Shown here piece by piece: positions 9,870-18,021 of a stretch of DNA of 64,000 bases (positions within the stretch are counted from its first letter, which is position 1; every line of letters starts with the position of its first letter). Position numbers and translations under genes: made by a program. Source of the stretch: Flavobacterium sp. ASV13 (GTDB lineage: Bacteria; Bacteroidota; Bacteroidia; Flavobacteriales; Flavobacteriaceae); assembly GCF_000745775.1 (NCBI RefSeq), contig NZ_KN050752.1:295074-359073 (forward strand), written 5' to 3'. The notes under the pieces were generated by a model. The model was given only the letters and a program-made list of their open reading frames with translations. It was not told the DNA's origin and ran no database searches.

Positions 9870-10646
9870 TTAACTGAAAAAATCGGTTAAAACTGTTTTT
9901 AGTTCTTCTTTGTTTTCAATATGGCTCATGTGGCCGTCTTCAAACGAAACTAATTCTGCAGTTGTATCTTCGATTTGCGATAAACTGTCTTCGTAATTTA
10001 AAACCGGGTCTTTTTTGCCCAAAATCAATAAAACCGGAAAACGGTTTTCGTGTAAAAGCCATTCCCTGTCTTTTCTGATTTTCATTCCTTCAAGTGATGC
10101 TAAGATCCCTTGCAAAGGTGTTTTTAAAGCCTCTTCTTTTACTTTTTCTATTTCATCAACAAGACGAATTCGGTTGTTTTCACTAAATAAATTTGCAATC
10201 GCTAAACTCACAAAACCGGCATAATTTTGTTTTACAGCTTTTATCGCGCGCGTTCTGTTTAGTTTTTTCTCAGTACTGTCTTCTTTAGAAGTTGAATTCA
10301 ATAAAACTAATTTTTGAATTTTCTCTGGGTATAATTCGGCAAAAGCCAAACCAACGTAACCGCCCATAGAATGTCCTAAAATAATAGCTTTTTCAATTTT
10401 CAAACGTTCCAAAACTTCATTCACAACATTTGCATTTCCTTCCATTTCGTGTACGTAACCCAAGCAATCAGATTCCCCATGACCTAATAAATCGATTGTA
10501 ATTACACGATATTTTTCGGTAAACAAATCAACATATTCTTCCCACATTTTTTTGTTTTCCAAAAAACCGTGAAGCAAAACAATTGCCCTTCCTTGTCCAG
10601 AATCTGAGTATGAAATCTTGGTGTTTTTATATAAAAGCGTTTTCAA
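9870..10646 (-). CDS. Alpha/beta-hydrolase fold protein
   Basis: 258 residues, no signal peptide, so cytoplasmic. Oxyanion region LLHGFLENKKMW (about 24-35), nucleophile elbow GHSMGGY with Ser93, acid GKKDP with Asp213, and the catalytic histidine in GHMSHIEN (His239 or His242). It belongs to the large esterase/haloperoxidase/MenH-like group of hydrolases, and the substrate cannot be assigned. It stands alone, with its own terminator downstream and a perfect 20-bp palindrome about 90 nt upstream of the start. Confidence 0.85.
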   Translation of the reverse strand: MKTLLYKNTKISYSDSGQGRAIVLLHGFLENKKMWEEYVDLFTEKYRVITIDLLGHGESDCLGYVHEMEGNANVVNEVLERLKIEKAIILGHSMGGYVGLAFAELYPEKIQKLVLLNSTSKEDSTEKKLNRTRAIKAVKQNYAGFVSLAIANLFSENNRIRLVDEIEKVKEEALKTPLQGILASLEGMKIRKDREWLLHENRFPVLLILGKKDPVLNYEDSLSQIEDTTAELVSFEDGHMSHIENKEELKTVLTDFFS

Positions 10647-10736
10647 AATGAACTTTTTTTGTTATGAAGCACAAAGTTAAGAAAGCTGAAGCGAAATATT
10701 GAAATGTCTTGATTTAATTGGGAAATCTTTAAAAAA

Positions 10737-10756
10737 GTTATAAATATATTTATAAC
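10737..10756. promoter_or_regulatory. Perfect 20-bp AT palindrome
   Basis: GTTATAAATATATTTATAAC is its own reverse complement. It lies between the AIM24-family gene and the hydrolase gene, about 90 nt upstream of the hydrolase start. It could be an operator or a terminator remnant. Confidence 0.35.
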
Positions 10757-10775
10757 AAAACACGACTTGTGAAAT

Positions 10776-10809
10776 GATAAAAAATAGCTTTCGTTTCCAA
10801 AAGCTATTC
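10776..10809 (-). terminator. Intrinsic terminator after the AIM24-family gene
   Basis: On the minus strand, stem AATAGCTTT / AAAGCTATT with an 8-nt loop followed by six T. It begins just past the stop codon at 10814. Confidence 0.75.
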
Positions 10810-10813
10810 TAGA

Positions 10814-11617
10814 TTAAAATCTATTATCACCATCCAAGAGATTTCCTAATCCGCCAAGTAGACTTCCTTCTTCTCGACTATTTCCACCTGCCCTTGGTGC
10901 CGATGCAATAATACGATCGGCTAATCTTGAAAAAGGCAATGACTGTATGTAAACCGTTCCAGGACCTTTTAAAGTGGCATAAAATAATCCTTCACCTCCA
11001 AAAATAGAATTCTTAATTCCTCCAATAAATTCAATATCATAATCTATATCTTTGGTAAAACCAATAATACATCCTGTATCTACTTTTAGGACTTCACCGT
11101 GACCTAATACTTTTTTTGCCATTGTTCCGCCAGAATGTACAAATGCCATTCCGTCTCCTTCTATTTTTTGCATGATGAATCCTTCACCACCGAAAAGGCC
11201 TCGGCCCAATTTTTGAGAAAATTCGATTCCTACTGAAACGCCTTTTGCAGCACATAAGAACGAACTTTTTTGACAAATAAATTTGCCTTGAAATTGGGTT
11301 AAGTCAATTGGAAGAATTTTTCCCGGATATGGCGATGCAAATGATACTTTGCTTTTAGTATTTCCTTGGTTCAAAAATGCTGTCATAAACAAGCTTTCGC
11401 CAGTAAGAACTCTTTTACCAGCATTTAAAAGTTTGCCAAATAAACCTGATCCTTGTTGTTGAGAACCATCACCAAATATGGTTTCCATCTGGATATTGTT
11501 TTCCATCATCATAAAACTGCCAGCTTCGGCAATTACAATTTCTTGTGGGTCAAGTTCTATTTCAACATATTGCATTTCTTCCCCAAAAATCTGATAATCT
11601 ATTTCGTGTGCCTGCAT
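10814..11617 (-). CDS. AIM24 / TIGR00266 family protein
   Basis: 267 residues matching the bacterial AIM24 family (TIGR00266): N-terminal IVIAEAGSFMMME, central glycine-rich FSQKLGRGLFGGEGF, and the repeated GGEGLFYATLKGPGTVYIQSLPF near the end. The family folds as a trimeric beta-structure related to tryptophan-RNA-binding attenuator proteins. Its biochemical role is not established. No signal peptide or membrane segment, so soluble. The C-terminal tail (from about 238) is glycine-rich and low in complexity. Confidence 0.85.
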   Translation of the reverse strand: MQAHEIDYQIFGEEMQYVEIELDPQEIVIAEAGSFMMMENNIQMETIFGDGSQQQGSGLFGKLLNAGKRVLTGESLFMTAFLNQGNTKSKVSFASPYPGKILPIDLTQFQGKFICQKSSFLCAAKGVSVGIEFSQKLGRGLFGGEGFIMQKIEGDGMAFVHSGGTMAKKVLGHGEVLKVDTGCIIGFTKDIDYDIEFIGGIKNSIFGGEGLFYATLKGPGTVYIQSLPFSRLADRIIASAPRAGGNSREEGSLLGGLGNLLDGDNRF

Positions 11618-11765
11618 GATTTCTTAGTTATTTGTTTTTAAAATTAGACTCATGATGCTGCAGAATGTTACAGTTTTTGGTGTACTTCAGCTGTTTTTAA
11701 GAACATTAAGCAATTTTGTTATTTTAAATTAGTCTTAATTACGTGTTTAATTGCTTTAAATTCTA

Positions 11766-11773
11766 TATTTTTG
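11766..11773 (+). promoter_or_regulatory. -7 box TATTTTTG of the 118-residue unknown gene
   Basis: Full TAnnTTTG match, 23 nt before the ATG at 11797. No well-placed TTG. The longer reading frame opened from 11743 would run through this promoter, which decides the start. Confidence 0.55.
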
Positions 11774-11796
11774 CACCGTTATTATATTTTATCAGA

Positions 11797-12153
11797 ATGG
11801 CATTAGTTAGTGATTTGACCACCAAAGTATTATTTGAAACCGAAAAAGGATACAGTTATCAATGTGATTTGACCAATAGTATAATTATCAATTTTGTTGA
11901 TACAGTGTCAAGTTATAAAATTCACGATTTTTTGATTTTTCAAAGAAAGGTTAATAGCGTTGACATTTTGAATATGCTTTATGACTTGTCTGATCAGTCA
12001 GATGCACAGTTGATTGAAACCACCAAAAGAAATTTTTCCCGAAACCTTACCATCTGCGAAATAGTGCAGTTGAGAGATTTATTAAACGGAACTAAATTTA
12101 CCCTGAATTTACATTCTTTGCTTTGCAATACGGTCAACGTAGAGCTTATTTAG
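11797..12153 (+). CDS. Conserved-looking hypothetical protein (118 aa)
   Basis: Not recognised. 118 residues from the ATG at 11797; 18 extra upstream codons overlap the -7 box and are rejected. The protein is soluble, with mixed predicted beta and helix, no signal peptide, and two cysteines near the C-terminus (SLLCNTVNVEL). Its position just upstream of ferritin and its promoter suggest a real gene. There is no evidence for a joint function with ferritin, which is about 90 nt downstream. Confidence 0.7.
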   Translation: MALVSDLTTKVLFETEKGYSYQCDLTNSIIINFVDTVSSYKIHDFLIFQRKVNSVDILNMLYDLSDQSDAQLIETTKRNFSRNLTICEIVQLRDLLNGTKFTLNLHSLLCNTVNVELI

Positions 12154-12243
12154 ATTCTTACTTAGATTAAATCCAAATTTTTAACCACTTAGAGTTGCCG
12201 TCTTTAATTTTTGTAATTTTACACGTAATAAAAATTAAAGGTT

Positions 12244-12762
12244 ATGAAAGATTTACTAAGAACAAGTACTTCATTAGTTGAAGGAATCGAAAATATATTG
12301 AACTTACAGGCAAAAATTGAAAGCGACGCTTCTAACAAATATTTAGCTATGGCTGCATGGTTGGATAGAAACGGTTATGCAAATACAGCATCTTACTTCT
12401 ACAAGCAAGCCGAAGAAGAAAGAGAGCATTTCCTAAAAGTTTTCAAATATATTACAGATATGGGAGGGATTGCAGTTACGCCATCTGTTCCAGAAGTGCA
12501 GCAAGAATTTGCTTCTTTTAGAGAAGTATTTGAAATTGCTTTGCAAAATGAAATTGCAGTTACTCAGGCAATCAATAAAGTAATCGCAAAATGTAGAGCT
12601 GAGAATGATTATGCTACAGAAGATTTTATGATGTGGTATGTGGCTGAACAAAGAGAAGAAGAGAAAAACGCAAGAAGAGCTTTAGAGCTTTTTGAATTAA
12701 TCAACGGAAATGAAGCTGACGGCAAATTTCAATTGGATGTTCAGATTTCAAAAATCGGATAA
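12244..12762 (+). CDS. ftnA: Non-haem ferritin
   Basis: 172 residues, a four-helix ferritin-like domain over the whole length. Iron ligands are visible: a glutamate in helix A (QAKIESDASNKYLAMA), ExxH in helix B (EEEREHFLK), and the glutamate/glutamine pattern in helices C and D (QNEIAVTQAINKV, WYVAEQREEEKNAR). It oxidises ferrous iron at the dinuclear ferroxidase site and stores it in a 24-mer shell. Single-gene unit closed by a strong bidirectional terminator. A bacterioferritin is unlikely, as the haem methionine position is not evident. Confidence 0.93.
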   Translation: MKDLLRTSTSLVEGIENILNLQAKIESDASNKYLAMAAWLDRNGYANTASYFYKQAEEEREHFLKVFKYITDMGGIAVTPSVPEVQQEFASFREVFEIALQNEIAVTQAINKVIAKCRAENDYATEDFMMWYVAEQREEEKNARRALELFELINGNEADGKFQLDVQISKIG

Positions 12763-12782
12763 ATTGAAACGTTTATAAAATT

Positions 12783-12812
12783 AAAAAGCCCTTAATATTT
12801 TAAGGGCTTTTT
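12783..12812. terminator. Bidirectional terminator between ferritin and the S33-like hydrolase
   Basis: Perfect 13-bp stem AAAAAGCCCTTAA / TTAAGGGCTTTTT with a 4-nt loop. The A and T runs on both sides let it serve both convergent genes. Confidence 0.85.
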
Positions 12813-12817
12813 TAATT

Positions 12818-13732
12818 TTATGATTTTAAAAATGAATTAATATCGGAGAAATATTTCTCTCTTGCATCAAGCCACCCATAATGTTTAGAATGTTCTAATA
12901 AAATCAGTTTTGAGTTTGGGTATGTTTGTTTTGCCAATTCTCCAATTTCATTGCTGATAATATCTTCTTTTCCCTGAATAATTAAAACTGGATTTTTGAA
13001 ATTCTTCAATTTGTCTTTGCAGTCAAAATTCATCTTCTGCATATCTGCCCATAACAAACCGTTTATTGTTGAATTTCCCTGAGTTAATCTTTCAGCAATT
13101 ATTGGTACAAACTTTCGATCGTACACATAGGCCGGCGCCATAGCTCTTCCGCGTGCTAAACGCGCAGCATGAGAAGTGTCTCCTTTTTCGATTTTGTCGT
13201 TCCAATAATCCATTGAATCTTTTTCGACTTTGCTTAGATTTTTTTCGATCAAATTCGGGCCTTTCAATAAACTCAAATCAACACCGCCAGAAGACGATAA
13301 AACCAATTTATTAATGCTGTTTGGATAAACCGTCGCATAATAGGAACCAAGCATTCCACCAAAAGAATGTCCGAGGACATTCCATTTTTTGATTTTAAGA
13401 TGTTTTCTTAACGACTCAATATCATCGGCCATTATTTTCATTGAAATTGTCTTAGCATCTATTTTTGAAAGTTTCGATTTTCCGGTTCCTCTTTGATCGT
13501 AAATAATCGTTTGCTGATTTTCGCCCAAAGTTTTCGCCATATCTTCAAAACCATTACTATTCATTCCCGGGCCGCCGTTGATAATCAAAAGCGGTTCCCC
13601 TTTTCCGAACGTTTTGTAATAGGTTTTGCTCGAATCATTGTTGGTTGCGTAACCTTCTGTTTGCGCGAAAATGTTTCCGGCAATTATTAAAAAAGCAAAT
13701 AGAAAAATCTTTTTCATCATGAAATTATTCAT
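12818..13732 (-). CDS. Secreted alpha/beta hydrolase, proline iminopeptidase-like (S33)
   Basis: 304 residues with a Sec signal peptide (MKKIFLFAFLIIAGNIFAQ), so probably periplasmic. Typical S33 features are the NGGPG oxyanion motif (52-56), DQRGTGKS (79-86) and the nucleophile elbow GHSFGG (Ser123), with a GKED acid loop and an EHSKHYGW histidine near the end. The family removes N-terminal proline or hydrolyses related amides; the exact substrate is open. The start shown overlaps the stop of the upstream Xaa-Pro aminopeptidase gene; the two internal ATGs 12 and 15 nt later would give a cleaner signal peptide. The coupling of two proline-specific peptidases is sensible. Confidence 0.85.
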   Translation of the reverse strand: MNNFMMKKIFLFAFLIIAGNIFAQTEGYATNNDSSKTYYKTFGKGEPLLIINGGPGMNSNGFEDMAKTLGENQQTIIYDQRGTGKSKLSKIDAKTISMKIMADDIESLRKHLKIKKWNVLGHSFGGMLGSYYATVYPNSINKLVLSSSGGVDLSLLKGPNLIEKNLSKVEKDSMDYWNDKIEKGDTSHAARLARGRAMAPAYVYDRKFVPIIAERLTQGNSTINGLLWADMQKMNFDCKDKLKNFKNPVLIIQGKEDIISNEIGELAKQTYPNSKLILLEHSKHYGWLDAREKYFSDINSFLKS

Positions 13733-15017
13733 TCATCAAAGTTTCGATTTCATCTACTTCAACAGGAATATTACGCATCAAGTTAAAAGGTTCTCCTTTT
13801 TCCTGAACGACAACATTATCCTCTAAACGAATTCCGAATTTCTCGTTCGGAATATAAATTCCTGGTTCAACCGTAAAAACCATATTTGGTTTCATTGGTT
13901 CATGAAGTAATCCGTAATCGTGCGTGTCAAGTCCCATGTGGTGGGAAGTCCCGTGCATGAAGTATTTTTTATAAGCAGGCCATTCTGGATTTTCGTTCTG
14001 AACATCAGCTTTGTCTAATAAACCTAAACCTAATAATTCAGAAGTCATGATTTTACCCACTTCAACATGATATTGTTTCCAAAGTGTTCCTGGCGTAAGC
14101 ATTTTTGTAGCTTCGTTTTTAACTCTTAAAACAGCATTGTAAACTGCTTTTTGGCGCTCAGAAAAACGTCCTGAAACTGGAATTGTTCTCGTCATATCAC
14201 TTGAATAATTTGCATATTCAGCAGCAACGTCTAACAAAATCAAATCTCCGTTTTTACATTGCTGATTGTTTTCGATATAATGCAAAACATTGGCATTGTT
14301 TCCAGAAGCAATAATTGGCGTATAAGCAAAACCTTTAGAACGGTTTCTGATAAATTCGTGAGCTAATTCCGCTTCGATTTCATATTCTGTAACATTTGGT
14401 TTTACGAATCCTAATAATCTGCGGAAACCTTTTTCTGTAATATCACAAGCGTGCTGAATCAAATCGATTTCTTCGCTTTCTTTTACAGAACGAATTCTTT
14501 GTAAAATCGGATTACTTTTTGCTACGTTGTGCGCTGGATAACGCTCTTTCCACCATTTTACAAAACGAGCTTCGCGTGTTTCTGTTTCAACAGTTGCACG
14601 ATAATGTTCGTTCGTGTTAATGTACATTGTATCAGCATACGTCATCATTTCGTTCAAAACTTTATGAAAATCCTGTAGCCAATAAACTGTTCTAATTCCA
14701 GAAACCTGAAAAGCACGTTCTTTAGTCAGTTTTTCACCTTCCCAAACTGCAATATGATCGTTGGTTTCTCTTAAAAAAAGAATTTCTCTTTGGTGCTCAT
14801 AAGGTGCATCCGGAAACAAAAGCAAAACACTTTCTTCCTGATCTACACCGCTCAGATAAAAAATGTCTCTGTGTTGTGCAAACGGCAAAGTACTGTCGGC
14901 ACTAATTGGGTAAATGTCATTTGAATTGAACACGGCAACCGAATTAGGTTTCATTTCTGCCATGAATTTTCTGCGGTTTTTTACAAAAAGAGCGCTGTTT
15001 ATTTGATGATATTTCAT
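13725..15017 (-). CDS. pepP: Xaa-Pro aminopeptidase (M24B, aminopeptidase P)
   Basis: 430 residues, AMP_N domain (about 1-135) plus M24 pita-bread metallopeptidase domain. The five metal ligands are visible: Asp in LLDVAAEY (about 263), Asp in SDMTRTIP (about 274), His in HGTSHHMG (about 359), Glu in TVEPGIYI (about 386) and Glu in RLEDNVVV (about 402). It releases an N-terminal residue preceding proline, with two manganese ions. No signal peptide, so cytoplasmic. It forms a two-gene unit with the S33-like hydrolase downstream (8-nt overlap). Confidence 0.93.
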   Translation of the reverse strand: MKYHQINSALFVKNRRKFMAEMKPNSVAVFNSNDIYPISADSTLPFAQHRDIFYLSGVDQEESVLLLFPDAPYEHQREILFLRETNDHIAVWEGEKLTKERAFQVSGIRTVYWLQDFHKVLNEMMTYADTMYINTNEHYRATVETETREARFVKWWKERYPAHNVAKSNPILQRIRSVKESEEIDLIQHACDITEKGFRRLLGFVKPNVTEYEIEAELAHEFIRNRSKGFAYTPIIASGNNANVLHYIENNQQCKNGDLILLDVAAEYANYSSDMTRTIPVSGRFSERQKAVYNAVLRVKNEATKMLTPGTLWKQYHVEVGKIMTSELLGLGLLDKADVQNENPEWPAYKKYFMHGTSHHMGLDTHDYGLLHEPMKPNMVFTVEPGIYIPNEKFGIRLEDNVVVQEKGEPFNLMRNIPVEVDEIETLMNE

Positions 15018-15130
15018 AATAACTTAGTTTTTGAACTTCGAATTTCAAAATTACGTTTTTTCAGTAAACAGCACGAAATTGATTTCTTAAAGTTTTATTA
15101 TTTGTTTTGGTTCTAATTTTTGAGTGTTTT

Positions 15131-15148
15131 TTTAACCGCAAAGGACGC
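15131..15148 (+). repeat. 18-mer shared with the palindromic element at 19506
   Basis: TTTAACCGCAAAGGACGC occurs here and again at 19506-19523. Here it begins a degraded copy (acgcaaagcacgc follows) without the closing inverted arm. It is probably a remnant of an interspersed element. Confidence 0.6.
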
Positions 15149-15286
15149 TATGGTTTACGCAAAGCACGCAATAGATTTTAGACAATCTTGTCATTTCAAC
15201 GGAGGAGAAATCTTCGCAAGTAGCTCGACAAAGATTGAGAAAATCTTGGCGTCTCAGGACCTTAACCTTTTAGAATTTCAATAATG

Positions 15287-15369
15287 GCGTGTCCCTCCGG
15301 GCCGGGCTTTCGGCTATATCTTTTATTCCGCTCCGCTTCATAAAAGGATACCGCCTCTATCCCTCACGC
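15287..15369. repeat. GC-rich structured repeat-like element
   Basis: An 83-nt GC-rich island in an AT-rich gap. Outer arms GCGTG (15287-15291) and CACGC (15365-15369) pair. An inner hairpin GCCG-GGCTTT-CGGC lies at about 15300-15313, and a second stem TATCTTTTAT / ATAAAAGGATA at about 15317-15350. Together this is a multi-branched palindromic unit. From memory, similar sequences are scattered through Flavobacterium genomes, but I cannot verify this here. There is no gene in 15018-15458. Confidence 0.55.
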
Positions 15370-15458
15370 TTAGGGTTTCAGAAGGAAATTTATTGTTTCT
15401 GAAGAAATTATTTCCAATTGTAGATTTTGTATATTGGCTAAAAAAAAATAAATAAAAG

Positions 15459-15719
15459 ATGTTTTATTTCAAAAGATATTTTAATGAACCACGAATTGAA
15501 AAAGATGACAATTGGGGAAATTCTATTTATTACTTGGAATCAAATGAGGATGGAGGAATAATTCGTCAGATTGAGGTTTATGAAAATGGTAAAAAGCTAA
15601 AATATAGTGAAGATTTTATAGAAGATGAGTTTGGGTTTCTTTCAGATCAATCAATTGATTTAGTTGAATTTGAAGAATTCATTATTACTAAAGAGAATTT
15701 TGAAGATCAATGGAAATGA
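15459..15719 (+). CDS. DUF6881-like small protein
   Basis: 86 residues, acidic and soluble. The layout (short N-terminal strand with P and D residues, then YYLESNEDGGIIRQIEVYENGK, and a C-terminal ITKENFEDQW) resembles the DUF6881 family, in which a 'sE-d-R-vE-f-dGr' core is followed by 'I-eeFe-W'. The function of that family is not established. The stop overlaps the likely ATG of the macro-domain gene in an ATGA junction, so the two are translationally coupled. It lies in a repeat-rich, accessory-looking interval. Confidence 0.7.
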   Translation: MFYFKRYFNEPRIEKDDNWGNSIYYLESNEDGGIIRQIEVYENGKKLKYSEDFIEDEFGFLSDQSIDLVEFEEFIITKENFEDQWK

Positions 15720-16186
15720 TTATAAATTATGTCATTGGAGATGCAACAGATCCAAATGTGAAGGGTAATAAAATTATTGTGCATATCTGTAATGATATTG
15801 GTGGTTGGGGAAAAGGATTTGTAATGGCAATTTCTAAACGTTGGAAAGAACCTGAGCATGAATATAGAAAATGGTATAAATCAAAAGAGAATTTTTTACT
15901 TGGAGAAGTACAATTTGTAAAAGTAGAAGATGGTATTTGGGTGTCAAATATGATTGGTCAACATAAAATAAACAAAGATGAAAATGGAAATGCACCAATT
16001 CGCTACGAAGCTATCAAAGCAGGACTTGAAAAAGTTGCCCAATTTGCAAAAGAAAACAATGCATCTGTACATATGCCAAGAATAGGATGTGGCCTTGCGG
16101 GGGGGACTTGGGAAAAAGTTGAGCCATTAATTAAAGACTCTCTTTTGAATGCAAATATTCCAACTTACGTTTATGATTTTAATTGA
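15716..16186 (+). CDS. Macro-domain protein (ADP-ribose binding/hydrolysing)
   Basis: 156 residues from the ATG at 15716, which forms an ATGA overlap with the upstream gene; an ATG 6 nt earlier is also possible. A single macro domain: VIGDAT near residue 8, HICNDIGGWGKGF (about 25-37) and PRIGCGLAGGTW (about 121-132) are the ADP-ribose-binding loops. It looks closest to the ALC1/TARG1-like macro group, whose members remove ADP-ribose from glutamate or nucleic acids. The lysine and aspartate needed for that chemistry cannot be assigned with certainty. A run of seven G lies inside the last loop (16099-16105). Confidence 0.88.
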   Translation: MIINYVIGDATDPNVKGNKIIVHICNDIGGWGKGFVMAISKRWKEPEHEYRKWYKSKENFLLGEVQFVKVEDGIWVSNMIGQHKINKDENGNAPIRYEAIKAGLEKVAQFAKENNASVHMPRIGCGLAGGTWEKVEPLIKDSLLNANIPTYVYDFN

Positions 16187-16210
16187 AATAAAAAAATGAA
16201 ACTATAAGTC

Positions 16211-16648
16211 ATGAACTCAAAGATCAAAATCAGAAAAATCCAAAACCATGACATAAACTTCATCTACAAATCAATCTGCGAACTCGAAAACGAAATTCTA
16301 GATTTTGAAGTATTCGAAGCAATATTCAATGAAAATATTTCCAATCCAAAAAATCTTTATCTAATTGCCGAAAACGAAAATGAAGGTTTAGGATTTATTA
16401 GTTTTCACACGCAAAATCTTTTACATCATTGCGGTTTAGTTGGTGAAATTCAGGAATTTTTCATTGATAAAAATTACCGAGGTCAAGGCGTTGGAAGATT
16501 ATTAATAAATGAAATTTTAAATTTTACAGAAGAGAATAATTTAAAAAGCATCGAAGTAACGACAAATAAAAAACGAGTAGAAAACGTAGCGATTTATGAG
16601 AATCTTGGCTTTACTTTGAGTCATAATAAGTTTACGATTTATAAGTAA
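16211..16648 (+). CDS. GNAT-family N-acetyltransferase
   Basis: 145 residues, one GNAT domain. The acetyl-CoA pyrophosphate loop is visible as YRGQGVGRLLINE (about 94-106), preceded by the strand IQEFFID. The C-terminal VENVAIYENLGF is the usual motif B. Acetyl-acceptor unknown. The stop overlaps the start of a second GNAT gene (TAATG), so the two are co-translated. The two are not close copies of each other. Confidence 0.88.
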   Translation: MNSKIKIRKIQNHDINFIYKSICELENEILDFEVFEAIFNENISNPKNLYLIAENENEGLGFISFHTQNLLHHCGLVGEIQEFFIDKNYRGQGVGRLLINEILNFTEENNLKSIEVTTNKKRVENVAIYENLGFTLSHNKFTIYK

Positions 16649-17097
16649 TGATAATAGAAAAAGCCAACATAACTGATAATGAAATCCTAACTTCAATAAC
16701 CAAAAAGTCAAAAGCCTATTGGGGATATTCTGATGAACAAATTCAAAAATGGGATAAAAACTTGACCATTTCGCAGGATTATATCAGAAATAATAACACT
16801 TTTAAGTTGATAGAAAACGATTTTATTATCGGCTATTATTCTTATGTTTTTGAAAATGAAAAGATTGTAAAACTTGATAATTTATTTATCTTGCCAGAAC
16901 ATATTGGAAAAGGATTTGGGAGATATTTACTTCTTGATTTTTTAAACAAAATGAAAGCAGAGAAAATAGAAAGAATCATTCTCGATTCAGAACCAAATGC
17001 GGAAAGTTTTTACTCCAAAATGGGATTTGTAAAAATTGGTGAATTCGAAACTTCTATAAAAAACCGCTTCATGCCTATTATGGAAATGAAACTTTAA
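16648..17097 (+). CDS. GNAT-family N-acetyltransferase
   Basis: 149 residues, one GNAT domain with the acetyl-CoA loop HIGKGFGRYLLLD (about 91-103) and the C-terminal AESFYSKMGFVKIG. The N-terminal sequence (ITKKSKAYWGYSDEQI) is of the type seen in acetyltransferases annotated as acting on small molecules or antibiotics. That does not fix a substrate. It overlaps the preceding GNAT gene by 1 nt and is followed after 17 nt by the LytTR gene. Confidence 0.88.
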   Translation: MIIEKANITDNEILTSITKKSKAYWGYSDEQIQKWDKNLTISQDYIRNNNTFKLIENDFIIGYYSYVFENEKIVKLDNLFILPEHIGKGFGRYLLLDFLNKMKAEKIERIILDSEPNAESFYSKMGFVKIGEFETSIKNRFMPIMEMKL

Positions 17098-17114
17098 AAT
17101 CGAATTAAAAAAAA

Positions 17115-17855
17115 GTGAAACAGCTAAATATTTCCATAAAACATAATCTTATAATTGGTTTACTGATTGCTTTATGGCTTTTCATTTTTGCTTTCATCAT
17201 AAAACCTTTTGACGACGGAACCATAAATTTCAGAGCTTGGTTTTTAATCAGTTTTGGATTTAGTGTTGTGGCGTTTTTGTGTTATGGTTTTTTAACGATT
17301 ATTCAAAAAAGCTTTTATAAAAGAATTGGAAAATGGAATGCTGGTTTAGAAATAACAGCGATTTTTTTATTTCATGTACTATATTTGATTGGGGTTTTTG
17401 CCTTTTACAAAAGCCCAATTTTAAATGGCGGATATCACTTTTCAGAATTCTTTTCTTTCATCTTTATAAAAGTCGCTTTGATTTTAACTCCGGTAATAAT
17501 TCTCGCAAGAAGATATTTAATCAAACTGATTCCATTAAAAGATGATGTTTTAATTATTAAAGGCGAAAATAGATTAGACATTTTAAAAATCCAGAAAGCT
17601 GATTTGGTCTGCATATCAAATGCACAAAATTATGTTGAAGTTTTTTATACAGAAAACGGAAAACTAACTTCAAAACTATTACGGACTTCACTCAAAAATA
17701 TTCAAAAAGATTTTAGTTTTTTGATGCAAATTCATCGTTCGCATTTAATAAATCCGTCTCATTTTAAATCTTGGCGAAATCAAAATACCATTGTTTTAAC
17801 CCAAATTGAACTTCCGGTTTCTAAAAATTATAAAGAAACTTTATTAGCATTATAA
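17115..17855 (+). CDS. Membrane-anchored LytTR-type transcriptional regulator
   Basis: 246 residues from a GTG start. Four hydrophobic helices (about 13-32, 42-63, 80-100, 112-130) are followed by a cytoplasmic LytTR DNA-binding domain (about 150-246; AQNYVEVFY, LLRTSLKNIQ, IHRSHLINPSHF are typical). There is no receiver domain, so it is not a classical response regulator. In this family signals are thought to reach the DNA-binding domain through the membrane part or a partner. Co-oriented with the two GNAT genes, which may be in the same transcript. Confidence 0.87.
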   Translation: MKQLNISIKHNLIIGLLIALWLFIFAFIIKPFDDGTINFRAWFLISFGFSVVAFLCYGFLTIIQKSFYKRIGKWNAGLEITAIFLFHVLYLIGVFAFYKSPILNGGYHFSEFFSFIFIKVALILTPVIILARRYLIKLIPLKDDVLIIKGENRLDILKIQKADLVCISNAQNYVEVFYTENGKLTSKLLRTSLKNIQKDFSFLMQIHRSHLINPSHFKSWRNQNTIVLTQIELPVSKNYKETLLAL

Positions 17856-17975
17856 TTTCGTGGCTAAAACAAAGTCTTCTTGTATTTAAGTGATTAAAAT
17901 TGGCCTTTAAGCTCGTTTTGTTTTTGGATTGGGCTTTTTACTTTGTAAGAATGATATTAAAATAAATGAAATCTA

Positions 17976-17983
17976 TATATTTG
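17976..17983 (+). promoter_or_regulatory. -7 box TATATTTG before the TPR protein gene
   Basis: A full TAnnTTTG match 39 nt upstream of the ATG at 18022. A well-spaced TTG is missing. Confidence 0.5.
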
Positions 17984-18021
17984 AATTGATTTTATAATTT
18001 AAAGCCAATCGCATTTTAAAT

